From: an uncultured Collinsella sp.
GTDB lineage: Bacteria > Actinomycetota > Coriobacteriia > Coriobacteriales > Coriobacteriaceae
Reading direction: 5' to 3'
NCBI GenBank assembly: GCA_900756945.1
Contig: CAAELZ010000087.1
Coordinates: forward strand, 1 to 33,448
DNA length: 33,448 nt
Positions 7,720-15,678 of the stretch are shown in pieces. Within the stretch, counting starts at the first letter, position 1; the number at the start of each line of letters is the position of its first letter. Under the pieces are notes generated by a model. It was not told where the DNA came from and did not search any database. It saw nothing but the letters and a program-made list of their open reading frames with translations. The position numbers were made by a program, and so were the translations under genes.

Positions 7720-7735
7720 GTTGACATATGTCAGA
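7720..7735. promoter_or_regulatory. Palindromic operator candidate, proximal copy
   Basis: GTTGACATATGTCAGA contains the perfect 12-base palindrome TGACATATGTCA. It sits between the proposed -10 box and the AAGGAG ribosome site (7737-7742), a classic place for repression of the downstream gene, most simply by its own DUF134 product. Confidence 0.55.
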
Positions 7736-7747
7736 TAAGGAGCACGT

Positions 7748-8512
7748 ATGGCAGGAAGACGCGAGAAATTGCGCCGTGTTGGGATCATCCCCGAATATCG
7801 CGGCTTTACCCCCGACGGCCTTGCCAGTGGAGACGCCATCGACATGACGGTCGACGAACTCGAGGTGCTGCGCCTGTGCGACCTGGAAGGCCTTAACCAA
7901 GAGGCAGTCGCACAGCAGATGGGCATCGCGCGCGCCACGGTGGCGGCTATTTGCAGCCGAGCGCATCGCAAGGTGGCAAACGCGTTGGTCAATGGTCGGG
8001 CGCTCATCATCGAAGGCGGCAATATCGCGTACTCCCCCATCACCACGACAACGGCCGCATGGCCAGCAAAGGGGGTCGGCACCATGAGGGTGGCAACCAC
8101 GTACGACAATGGCAACATCTTTATGCACTTTGGCCGCAGCGAGCAGTTCAAGATCTACGACATTCAGGACGGCAAGGTGCTCAACGAGCAGGTCGTGGGC
8201 ACCGGCGGCACCGGCCACGGCGCACTTGCGGGCCTGCTCGCCAACGGCGGCGTGGACACGCTCATCTGCGGCGGCATCGGCGGAGGCGCTATCAACGCGC
8301 TTGCCCAAGCCGGCATCACGGTATACGCAGGTGCCCAGGGCAGCTGCGACGCTTGCGTCGAGGCCCTTATCGCCGGCACGCTCGCACAGAACGGCGAGGC
8401 CACGTGCGGCTGCCACAGCCACGACCACGAGCACACCCATGAGCATGGCGGGTCCTGCGGCTGCCACGGCCACCACGACCACGAAGGCCATGAGGGCTGC
8501 GGCTGCCACTAA
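7748..8512 (+). CDS. DUF134-NifX/NifB-like fusion with His/Cys-rich metal-binding tail
   Basis: A 254-residue three-part protein. Residues 1-95 are DUF134, with RREKLRRVGIIPEYRGFTP and a sigma-region-4-like helix-turn-helix (LNQEAVAQQMGIARATVAAI, about 49-68), so a DNA-binding role is likely. Residues 112-215 resemble the dinitrogenase iron-molybdenum cofactor domain (NifX/NifB tail): MRVATTYDNGNIFMHFGRSE, VGTGGTGHGALAGLLAN, GIGGGAINALAQAGI. Residues 220-254 hold 12 His and 6 Cys, including three CGCH motifs, and look like a metal-binding tail. The ATG follows AAGGAG with a 5-base gap. It is divergent from thyA and stands alone. I infer a metal- or cluster-responsive regulator that controls itself; this is not shown by sequence. 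No nif genes are in the window. Confidence 0.85.
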   Translation: MAGRREKLRRVGIIPEYRGFTPDGLASGDAIDMTVDELEVLRLCDLEGLNQEAVAQQMGIARATVAAICSRAHRKVANALVNGRALIIEGGNIAYSPITTTTAAWPAKGVGTMRVATTYDNGNIFMHFGRSEQFKIYDIQDGKVLNEQVVGTGGTGHGALAGLLANGGVDTLICGGIGGGAINALAQAGITVYAGAQGSCDACVEALIAGTLAQNGEATCGCHSHDHEHTHEHGGSCGCHGHHDHEGHEGCGCH

Positions 8513-8575
8513 CGGCACGGCACCGCGAGCTCGGGACGCGAAGCCGAACGCAACCCAACAATCAACGCCAACAAC

Positions 8576-8607
8576 AAAGGCCACCCGGTAGCTTCCGAGT
8601 GGCCTTT
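8576..8607. terminator. Bidirectional terminator between the DUF134-NifX gene and ffh
   Basis: AAAGGCCAC (8576-8584) pairs with GTGGCCTTT (8599-8607); a further CGG/CCG pairing follows after one mismatch, loop TAGCTT. The AAA/TTT edges allow it to work in both directions for these convergent genes. Confidence 0.8.
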
Positions 8608-8632
8608 GCCATATCAAGCTGGAATTACAGCT

Positions 8633-10108
8633 CTATTTCTTATTACGCATCTGCGCTTCCATCTGGCGCAGCAGCTCCATATCGGACTTGGGACCGCCCG
8701 TACCTAGGCCGCCCATGCCGCCCAGACCCATAGCGTCCAGGCCAGGGATATTGGGCATGCGCATCTTCTTGCCCTTCTTTCCCTTTTTGCCCTTTTTGCC
8801 GCCGGCCTGCGCCTGATTGGCCATCGTGCGCATGCGGCCCATCATCTTATTCATCTCGCCCCACTGCTTCATAAGGCTGTTGACCTCGGTGGGGGTTACG
8901 CCGGCACCCTTGGCAATGCGGGCGCGGCGCTGGCCGTTGATGATGGAGGGACGCAGGCGCTCCTCCTTGGTCATCGACATGATGATGGCCTCGTTCTTAT
9001 CGAAGATGCCCTCGTCCAGGTTGCCGCCCATCTGGTTGAGTGCACGCTGACCACCGGGGAGCATGCCCAGGATACCCTTCATACCGCCCATCTTTTTGAC
9101 GGCTTTCATCTGGTCGAGCATGTCGTTCATGGTAAAGCCCTCGCGCAGCATGCGCTCGGCAGCCTCGAGCTGCTCTGCATCGGCGGCCTCCTGGGCCTTC
9201 TCGATGATGCCGACGACATCGCCCATGCCCAAGATGCGCTTGGCCATGCGATCGGGATAGAAGGGCTCAAGCGAATCGGGTTTCTCGCCCATGCTCACGA
9301 ACTTGATGGGCTTGCCGGTCACCTGACGTACCGAAAGTGCGCCACCGCCACGGGCGTCACCGTCGAGCTTGGAGATGATCACGCCGTCAAAGTCGGTGCG
9401 ATCGGCAAAGGTCGAGACGACGTTGACGATGTCCTGGCCGGTCATGGCGTCGACGACCATCAGCACCTGGTCGGGCTTGACGGCCTTCTTGATGTCAACG
9501 GCCTCCTGCATCATCTGCTCGTCGATCTGAAGACGACCGGCGGTATCGACGATGACCACGTCACGCAGGTGGTCGACGGCCTCCTGGATGGCACCCTTGG
9601 CAATGTCGACCGGGTGCGCACCGTCGCCGCGGAAGACCGGTACGCCAATCTCGCCACCGAGCGTGGCCAGCTGGTCGGCAGCGGCGGGACGGTAGACGTC
9701 GCACGCTGCGAGCAACGGCGAGCGGCCCTGCTTCTTGAGCAGGTAGGCAAGCTTTACGGCTGCCGTGGTCTTACCGGAGCCCTGCAGGCCCACGAGCATA
9801 ATGACATTGGGAATGCGGTTGCTAAAGACGAGCTTGCTCTCGGTTGAGCCGAGCATCTCGGTGAGCTCGTCGAGCACGATCTTGACGACGTTTTGCGCCG
9901 GCGACAACGACTCCATGACCTCGGCGGTCATGCAGCGCTCCTTGGTCTTGGCAACGAACTCCTTGACGACCTTAAAGTTAACGTCGGCCTCGAGCAGCGC
10001 CATGCGAATGTCGCGCATGGCCGAAGTAATATCGGCCTCGGTCAGCTTACCCTTGCCGCGCAGGCGGTCAAATGTGTCGTTGAGGCGATCGCTCAGGGAA
10101 TCAAACAC
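8633..10108 (-). CDS. ffh: Signal recognition particle protein Ffh (SRP54)
   Basis: A 491-residue SRP GTPase that binds signal peptides and 4.5S RNA and brings translating ribosomes to FtsY at the membrane. The N domain (1-90) precedes the G domain with P-loop GLQGSGKT (107-114), DTAGR (188-192) and TKLDGDARGG-type motifs (SKLDGDARGGGALS). The methionine-rich M domain follows from about residue 300 (MLDQMKAVKKMGGMKGILGM). The end is unusual only in its KKGKKGKKGKK repeat and GLGGMGGLGTGG segment. The start is GTG behind AAGGAGTG. It begins 10 bases after the ftsY stop and is last in the long minus-strand run, ending at the shared terminator. Confidence 0.97.
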   Translation of the reverse strand: MFDSLSDRLNDTFDRLRGKGKLTEADITSAMRDIRMALLEADVNFKVVKEFVAKTKERCMTAEVMESLSPAQNVVKIVLDELTEMLGSTESKLVFSNRIPNVIMLVGLQGSGKTTAAVKLAYLLKKQGRSPLLAACDVYRPAAADQLATLGGEIGVPVFRGDGAHPVDIAKGAIQEAVDHLRDVVIVDTAGRLQIDEQMMQEAVDIKKAVKPDQVLMVVDAMTGQDIVNVVSTFADRTDFDGVIISKLDGDARGGGALSVRQVTGKPIKFVSMGEKPDSLEPFYPDRMAKRILGMGDVVGIIEKAQEAADAEQLEAAERMLREGFTMNDMLDQMKAVKKMGGMKGILGMLPGGQRALNQMGGNLDEGIFDKNEAIIMSMTKEERLRPSIINGQRRARIAKGAGVTPTEVNSLMKQWGEMNKMMGRMRTMANQAQAGGKKGKKGKKGKKMRMPNIPGLDAMGLGGMGGLGTGGPKSDMELLRQMEAQMRNKK

Positions 10109-10118
10109 TAGTCACTCC

Positions 10119-11036
10119 TTAATTGGACTCGCCCACCAGGGCGCGGCAGAAATCTTTTGCATTAAACTCCTGCAGGTCATCGACCTGCTCGCCGACGCCG
10201 ATGCGCAGGATCGGGAGCTTGAGCTTCTCGGCCACGGCCATGGCGATACCGCCCTTAGCCGTGCCGTCGAGCTTAGTCATGATAATACCGTCCAGGCCCA
10301 GCGCCTCGTTAAACTCGAGCGCCTGGTTCAGACCGTTCTGGCCAGTGGCGGCATCGATCACAAGCACGACCGAGACCGGCATGGGACCGGAGGCCATATT
10401 GGCGGCGCGCTTACGGGTCACATTGACCACCTTGGCAAGCTCGCGCATGAGCTCGGGGCTCGTGTGCAGACGACCGGCGGTATCAATGAGCACCAGGTCG
10501 CTGCCGCGCTTATCGGCCTCGTCGAGCACGTCATAGCACACGCTCGCCGGATCAGAGCCGCGGTCACGCTTGATAACCGGTACGCCGGCACGCTGACCCC
10601 ACACATCAAGCTGCTCGATGGCGGCAGCGCGGAAAGTGTCGGCCGAACCGATCACCACGTTCTTGCCGCGGGCGGCCATGGCGCTCGCAATCTTGCCGAC
10701 CGTGGTGGTCTTGCCGGCACCGTTGATGCCGACAAACAGCACGCAGCTCGGCGTATCGGAAAACGGGTCGCGCTCAACAGGCACAAAATGGCCCTCGAGC
10801 TGCTCGGCCAGGGCGCGACGAAGCTGCGGGGCGGTCTTGAGGTTCTTCTTGGCGGCGGCGTCACGCAGGTCATCGGAGACCTGAATGGCGACCTCGGCGC
10901 CCATGTCACCCATGACAAGGGTGTCCTCAAGATCCTCCCAAAAATCCTCGTCGACCTCGCCGCCAAAGTAGAAGACCTCGTTGAGGGCCTCGCGGCTGCG
11001 CTCAAGTCCGCGCGAGAGTGCGTCAAAGAATCCCAT
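10119..11036 (-). CDS. ftsY: SRP receptor FtsY
   Basis: A 305-residue membrane-associated GTPase that docks with Ffh. A short N domain (about 1-90, with EDTLVMGDMGAEVA) precedes the G domain with P-loop GINGAGKT (103-110), ADTFRAAAIEQL, IDTAGRLHTSPELM and TKLDGTAKGG. The long acidic A domain found in E. coli FtsY is absent, as in many actinobacteria. Its ATG overlaps the smc stop by one base (TAATG), which points to coupled translation, and ffh follows at once, so receptor and particle protein are made from one transcript. Confidence 0.97.
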   Translation of the reverse strand: MGFFDALSRGLERSREALNEVFYFGGEVDEDFWEDLEDTLVMGDMGAEVAIQVSDDLRDAAAKKNLKTAPQLRRALAEQLEGHFVPVERDPFSDTPSCVLFVGINGAGKTTTVGKIASAMAARGKNVVIGSADTFRAAAIEQLDVWGQRAGVPVIKRDRGSDPASVCYDVLDEADKRGSDLVLIDTAGRLHTSPELMRELAKVVNVTRKRAANMASGPMPVSVVLVIDAATGQNGLNQALEFNEALGLDGIIMTKLDGTAKGGIAMAVAEKLKLPILRIGVGEQVDDLQEFNAKDFCRALVGESN

Positions 11037-14000
11037 TATGCATTCACGACCTTTCCAGTTTCGCGATCGAGTTTTTGCGAGACGACGCGACTGACGCCGT
11101 CGGCTTGCATCGAGACGCCGTAGAGGACGTCAGCATCCTCCATAGTACGGCGCTGATGCGAGATTACCAAGAGCTGCGTATCGAAACGCAGCACATCGAG
11201 GGCGCCGATGAGCTTGGACAGGTTGGCGTCGTCGAGCGCAGCCTCGACCTCGTCCAGCACATAGAACGGCACCGTGCGCGTACGGTATACGGCAAAGAGC
11301 AGGGCGAGCGCCGTCAGGCTCTTCTCGCCGCCCGACATGAGCATCATCTTGGTGATGCGCTTGCCGCGCGGTTGGGCCACGACCTCGATACCCGTCTCGG
11401 CCGGGTGCTCGGGGTCGGTCATCTCCAGATGAGCCTGGCCGCCCGGGAAGAGCATGGCGAAGATCTCGCGGAAGTTCGCATCAACCTTCTCAAACGTCAC
11501 CAGGAACGCCTTGCGCATCTTGCGGTCGATGGCCACCGTGATCTTGGTGAGCGCCTTGCGCGCGCTCTCCAGATCGGCAAGTTGCTCCTCGATGTAATCG
11601 GCACGGCGCTTGAGCTGCTCGTACTCCTCCATGGCGACTTGGTTCACAGGGCCCAGGTTGTTGATCTGGCGCACGAGCTGGTTGAGCTCGCGCTCGGCGG
11701 CGTCGCGGTCGGTAGGCGCAGGAAGCATGAGCGCTTCCTCGAGCACCGTGGTGCCATCGGCGGTGATGGCCTTGATGGCAGCCTCGACCTGTACCTCGAG
11801 CTTGCCGCGCGCCACCTTGAACTCATTTTGCGTCGTGGCGGCAACATCGACCCGCTCTTTGGCGCGGGCGACCTCGGTCTTGGCGTCCTCGATGGTCTTC
11901 TTGAGCGAGGCCGAGTCCGCCTCCTCGAGCGACGCCTGGTCGCGCAGGCGCGCAGCCCAATCCGACGCGCGCTCCAGCAGGGCCGAATAGCGCTCGTGCA
12001 TGGGGTCGACACGCAGGCGCAGGAGCTCGAGCGAGCGCGAGGCCTGGCGCGTTCCGCGGATACGGCGGTCGATGCCCTCCAGGCGATGCTCCAGATCGGG
12101 CACGCGGCCCTTCAGCGAACGAAGGCGCTCGCTGGTCTGGGCCAGGCGAACCTTGGCGCCGGCGAGTTTGCCGGCTGCCTCGGAATCGTCGCGGCGCACG
12201 CGATCGAGCTCGTCGTTGGCCTCGGCAATCTGCAAGCCTAAGTCGCTCGCCTGCGCACGGGCCTCGTCACGCGAACGGGTAAGTTCGTCCACGCGCGGAC
12301 GCGCGGCGCGAACGGCCTCAGCGGCCTGCTCGCGACGCTTGGAAATCCGCACCCGCTCGACCTCGGCATTGTTGGCGCTTTGCTCCAGGCGGCCGATCTC
12401 GGAGAGCAGCGAGCGGCGCTCGCCCTCAAGACGGGCGATCTCGCCAGCGGCATCGCCCTCGGCGGCACGGGCCTCCTCGACGGCGACGTTGGCCTCAACG
12501 ACTTGGTCCGACACATGCTCAAACACGGCAGCCAGATCGGGCTCCAGGCCCTCCAGCTCGCGGATAAGACGTTTGCGCTCCAAAGCGCCCGAAGCCTCGC
12601 CGGCATCGAGCCCCACACGCACCAGGCCACCACAGCTCACGCGGGCGCCATCGGGCGTCACGTAGGTCACACCGTCAACGACGGGCGCGGCCAGTGCGGC
12701 AGCCAAATCATCGACCACGTAATAGCCGCCGAGCAGTGCCTCGACAACCGGACCATAACCGGCGCGCACGGACAGGCGATCGACCAGACGCGAACCGGCA
12801 GCGCTCTCGGCGGCAGCAGAGCCGCTCACGCCGCGCGCCATCAGCAGCGCCTCGCCCGAGGCCTTCTTCTGGTCCAGGGCAGCGCGACCGGCGCGCTCGA
12901 GTGCGGCAGCGTTATCGAACAACAGGGCATCGATATCGCCGGCGAGCAGCTGCTCAACCAGGCCCTCAAGCTCACGCGGTGCCTCGAGCACATCACCCAG
13001 ACGGCCCGAAACATCGTCGCCCAGCGCGCCCACCAGACGGCTTACGAGCGGCGAGCTGTCTGCCATGCGGGCATCGAGCTTCTTTTGGCTGGCAAGCTCC
13101 GAGCGTACCTCGGACAGCTTGTTGCGCGCCTCGCCCTCGCGGGCACGCAGGTCCTTGAGGGCAGCGCGTGCCGTCTCGGTGGCCTCGCGCGCATCGCTCT
13201 GGGCCTGACGAGCCGCCTCAAGGGCGCTCTCAAGCTCCTCGGCACGGTCGCGGCGGCTCTCAAGCGATGCCGTGACCTCCTCGAGCTGTTCATCAATCTG
13301 CTCCAGGCGCGAGGCATACATGTTGTCCTCGACCTCGGCATTGGAAAGCGAATCCTTCACCTTGGCGAGCTCGAGCGCGGCGTTATCGGCCACACGCTGC
13401 ACATCGCGCTGCTCGCGCATGAACTGCGAAATCTGCGCATCAAGCGCCACGCGGCGCTCGTGAAGCTCGGCGGCGGCAGGACCAGCGGCGTCGACGTCCT
13501 CCTGGGCCTGCATATGCGCGCCGGTCACTTCCTCAAGCTGGGCACGCGCATCCTCGAGCTCCTCGACTACGCGACGGCGCTGATGCTCGGAGCTCGAGAT
13601 CTGGCCGCGCATGTCGGACAGGCGCGACACCATGTTGTGGCCCTTTTCCTCGAGCAGGCGCATGTCAGAATTAATGCGGCCGACCACATCTTGCATGTGC
13701 CGGCGCTGCTCGCCCAAGTCGCCCACAAACAGGCCCTTTTCTTCGAGCATGACCTGGAGCTTCTCGAGCTCGCGCTCTTTCTCACCCAGACGGTACTGCG
13801 CAAGCTCCAGCTCGGCGGCGCCCTCCTTAGAGCGGCTCTCCAGGTCGTTCCACTGCGATTGCAGCGAACGCAGCTCGTCGACGGCCAGCATCTGCGTAAG
13901 CTCGTTCGCGCGCGAGGACAGCTCTTTGTACTTGCGCGCGCGATCGACCTGACGCTCCAGCGGCCGCAGCTGACGGGCGATCTCCTTATTGATGTCGCGG

Positions 14001-14572
14001 GCACGGGTTAGGTGCTCGTCCATCGACTTGATCTTTTTGAGCGCACGCTCCTTGCGGCGCTTGTGCTTGGAGATGCCGGCGGCCTCCTCAATGAGGGCGC
14101 GGCGCTCCTCGGGGCGGCTCTGCAAAATGGCATCGAGCTTGCCCTGGCTGATGATGGAATGCGTATCCTTGCCCAGGCCAGAATCGTGCAGGATGTCCTG
14201 GATGTCCATCAGGCGGCACGGGCTCGAGTTGATGAGGTACTCACTTTCGCCCGAGCGGTACATGCGGCGGGTGATAGCCACCTCGTCAAAGTCGACAGGC
14301 AGCATATGGTCCGAGTTATCGAGCACCAGCGTGACCTCGGCCACACCCACCGGCTTGCGCGCTGACGAGCCCGAGAAGATGACATCCTCCATGGCCTGGC
14401 CGCGCAGCTGCTTGGCGCTCTGCTCGCCCAGGACCCACAGAATCGAGTCAGAGATGTTCGATTTTCCCGAGCCGTTGGGACCGACAATGACGGTCAGGCC
14501 CGGCTCAAACGTCATATGGGCGCGGTCGGCAAACGACTTGAACCCTTTGAGCGTGAGGGACTTGAGATACAC
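11036..14572 (-). CDS. smc: Chromosome segregation protein SMC
   Basis: A 1178-residue condensin subunit that forms V-shaped dimers for chromosome organisation. Walker A GPNGSGKS is at 31-38. Two long coiled-coil arms rich in E, R, A, Q flank a hinge near the middle (around SPLVSRLVGALGDDVSG to VGLDAGEASGALERKRL). The C-terminal head carries the signature MLMSGGEKSLTALALLFAVY and Walker B FYVLDEVEAALDD. Length fits bacterial SMC. The start is GTG with GAGGA four bases upstream. It begins 10 bases after rnc and overlaps ftsY. Partner genes scpA and scpB are not in the window. Confidence 0.97.
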   Translation of the reverse strand: MYLKSLTLKGFKSFADRAHMTFEPGLTVIVGPNGSGKSNISDSILWVLGEQSAKQLRGQAMEDVIFSGSSARKPVGVAEVTLVLDNSDHMLPVDFDEVAITRRMYRSGESEYLINSSPCRLMDIQDILHDSGLGKDTHSIISQGKLDAILQSRPEERRALIEEAAGISKHKRRKERALKKIKSMDEHLTRARDINKEIARQLRPLERQVDRARKYKELSSRANELTQMLAVDELRSLQSQWNDLESRSKEGAAELELAQYRLGEKERELEKLQVMLEEKGLFVGDLGEQRRHMQDVVGRINSDMRLLEEKGHNMVSRLSDMRGQISSSEHQRRRVVEELEDARAQLEEVTGAHMQAQEDVDAAGPAAAELHERRVALDAQISQFMREQRDVQRVADNAALELAKVKDSLSNAEVEDNMYASRLEQIDEQLEEVTASLESRRDRAEELESALEAARQAQSDAREATETARAALKDLRAREGEARNKLSEVRSELASQKKLDARMADSSPLVSRLVGALGDDVSGRLGDVLEAPRELEGLVEQLLAGDIDALLFDNAAALERAGRAALDQKKASGEALLMARGVSGSAAAESAAGSRLVDRLSVRAGYGPVVEALLGGYYVVDDLAAALAAPVVDGVTYVTPDGARVSCGGLVRVGLDAGEASGALERKRLIRELEGLEPDLAAVFEHVSDQVVEANVAVEEARAAEGDAAGEIARLEGERRSLLSEIGRLEQSANNAEVERVRISKRREQAAEAVRAARPRVDELTRSRDEARAQASDLGLQIAEANDELDRVRRDDSEAAGKLAGAKVRLAQTSERLRSLKGRVPDLEHRLEGIDRRIRGTRQASRSLELLRLRVDPMHERYSALLERASDWAARLRDQASLEEADSASLKKTIEDAKTEVARAKERVDVAATTQNEFKVARGKLEVQVEAAIKAITADGTTVLEEALMLPAPTDRDAAERELNQLVRQINNLGPVNQVAMEEYEQLKRRADYIEEQLADLESARKALTKITVAIDRKMRKAFLVTFEKVDANFREIFAMLFPGGQAHLEMTDPEHPAETGIEVVAQPRGKRITKMMLMSGGEKSLTALALLFAVYRTRTVPFYVLDEVEAALDDANLSKLIGALDVLRFDTQLLVISHQRRTMEDADVLYGVSMQADGVSRVVSQKLDRETGKVVNA

Positions 14573-14582
14573 GGTTCCTCGC

Positions 14583-15308
14583 TTAAACAGGCTTCTTGTT
14601 GAGAATCACGCCGTTGGTGGTGTAGCCCATGCGGTCAAGTGCCTCGAGTGCAGCGGCTCCCTCGGCTTCCTTCTTTGAGGAGCCGGAGCCGCGACCCTGG
14701 CGAATACCATCAATCAACACCACGGCGGTAAAGGTGGGCGCATGCGCCGGGCCCTCGGAGCCAACGAGCTTATACGCCGGGGGTTCGTGACCGTCGGCTT
14801 GCACGCACTCCTGCAAGAACGATTTGGGGTTCGCGGGGTGCTCGGCACGCTCGGAGGCCAGGTGCGGTTTGAGCGTACGATGGATAAAGTCCGCCGCAAC
14901 ATCCCAGCCGGCATCCAAGTACAGCGCACCCACGAGCGACTCGTAGACGTTCTCGAGCGCCGAGTGCAGGCCGCGCGCGCCGGTACCGGTCTCGGAGGCA
15001 CCAAAGATGATGATGTCGTCGATGCCCAGCTCATGCGACACCTCGGATAGCGTAGCGCCCGAGACAAGCGACACTTTCAGGCGCGTGAGCTTGCCCTCGT
15101 CAAACTCGGGATAGGACTCAAAGAGCGAACGGGCGACGACGGCGCCCAAAATGGAATCGCCCAAGAACTCAAGGCGCTCATAGCTGGCAGAAACCGGCTG
15201 GCCCTCGACTGCCGAGGGATGCGTAAGCGCCGCGCGCAGAAGCACCTTATTATTGAACTCGTGGCCCAGAATTTCCTGGGCACGCGTAAGTCGTTCAGAC
15301 AAAGCCAA
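14583..15308 (-). CDS. rnc: Ribonuclease III
   Basis: A 241-residue endonuclease that cuts double-stranded RNA, as in rRNA precursor processing. The catalytic domain holds the signature ERLEFLGDSILGAVVAR (from residue 44) and the second acidic block ENVYESLVGALYLDAGW; the double-stranded RNA-binding domain covers about 162-232 (NPKSFLQECVQADG, GSGSSKKEAEGAAALEAL). The start is TTG at 15308, supported by GGAGG eight bases upstream that lies across the acpP stop; no ATG stands near. The gap from acpP is only three bases, so the weak start codon may keep its level low relative to ACP. Confidence 0.95.
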   Translation of the reverse strand: MALSERLTRAQEILGHEFNNKVLLRAALTHPSAVEGQPVSASYERLEFLGDSILGAVVARSLFESYPEFDEGKLTRLKVSLVSGATLSEVSHELGIDDIIIFGASETGTGARGLHSALENVYESLVGALYLDAGWDVAADFIHRTLKPHLASERAEHPANPKSFLQECVQADGHEPPAYKLVGSEGPAHAPTFTAVVLIDGIRQGRGSGSSKKEAEGAAALEALDRMGYTTNGVILNKKPV

Positions 15309-15311
15309 GAC

Positions 15312-15554
15312 CTAGGCCTCCCTGGCGTTTTCGATCGCGTCGACGGCGTCGGCGACAGAGTTGAGCGAGAGCAAAGTCTCGTCATCGATCTCGAGGTTGA
15401 ACTCGTCCTCGATAGCCGTAACCAGCTGCAGGCGCTCGAGCGAGTTGGCATCGAGATCGTCAAAGGTGGTCTCATCGCTAATTTCGGCAACATCGACGCC
15501 CAGAACGTCAGCAGCGACCTCGGCGATCTTGTCGAAGATTTCGGAGCGGTCCAT
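15312..15554 (-). CDS. acpP: Acyl carrier protein
   Basis: An 80-residue acidic carrier that holds growing acyl chains on 4'-phosphopantetheine. It starts MDRSEIFDKIAEVAADVLGV behind GAGAGGA and shows the four-helix pattern, FDDLDANSLERLQLV and FNLEIDDETLLSLNSVADAV. The attachment Ser is residue 38, in NSL instead of the usual DSL motif, so the acidic residue before Ser is Asn. It follows plsX after 124 bases and precedes rnc. In Bacillus-type clusters fabD and fabG stand between plsX and acpP; they are missing here. The call is firm; the effect of the Asn is unknown. Confidence 0.93.
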   Translation of the reverse strand: MDRSEIFDKIAEVAADVLGVDVAEISDETTFDDLDANSLERLQLVTAIEDEFNLEIDDETLLSLNSVADAVDAIENAREA

Positions 15555-15583
15555 AGCGCTTCCTCTCATAGTGCATGAATACC

Positions 15584-15612
15584 AAAAGAATGGTACCGCC
15601 CGGGCGGTACCA
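15584..15612 (-). terminator. 22-bp perfect palindrome with T-run, between plsX and acpP
   Basis: Positions 15591-15612 form a perfect palindrome, half-site TGGTACCGCCC. On the minus strand it is followed by TTCTTTT, so as RNA it can form a GC-rich hairpin terminator or attenuator after plsX. Its spacerless symmetry also suits a dimeric repressor site upstream of acpP. Both readings are open. Confidence 0.55.
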
Positions 15613-15678
15613 AGACACGGTTCTGATTCTACCCCACGAAGCAGGCCGCGAGGCACATAACAGCGCTCTAACTCGCTC

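Noticed and set aside
7582..8151. N-terminal extension of thyA
   Set aside because: It is the antisense of the DUF134-NifX gene and the promoter region; ThyA has a full-length start with a strong ribosome site at 7581.
12380..14011. Long plus-strand open frame opposite smc
   Set aside because: Its residues are what GC-rich coiled-coil coding sequence gives when read backwards; the minus-strand SMC motifs are unambiguous. The same applies to long plus frames opposite recG, dnaG, ftsH, the fakA-like gene and nrnA.
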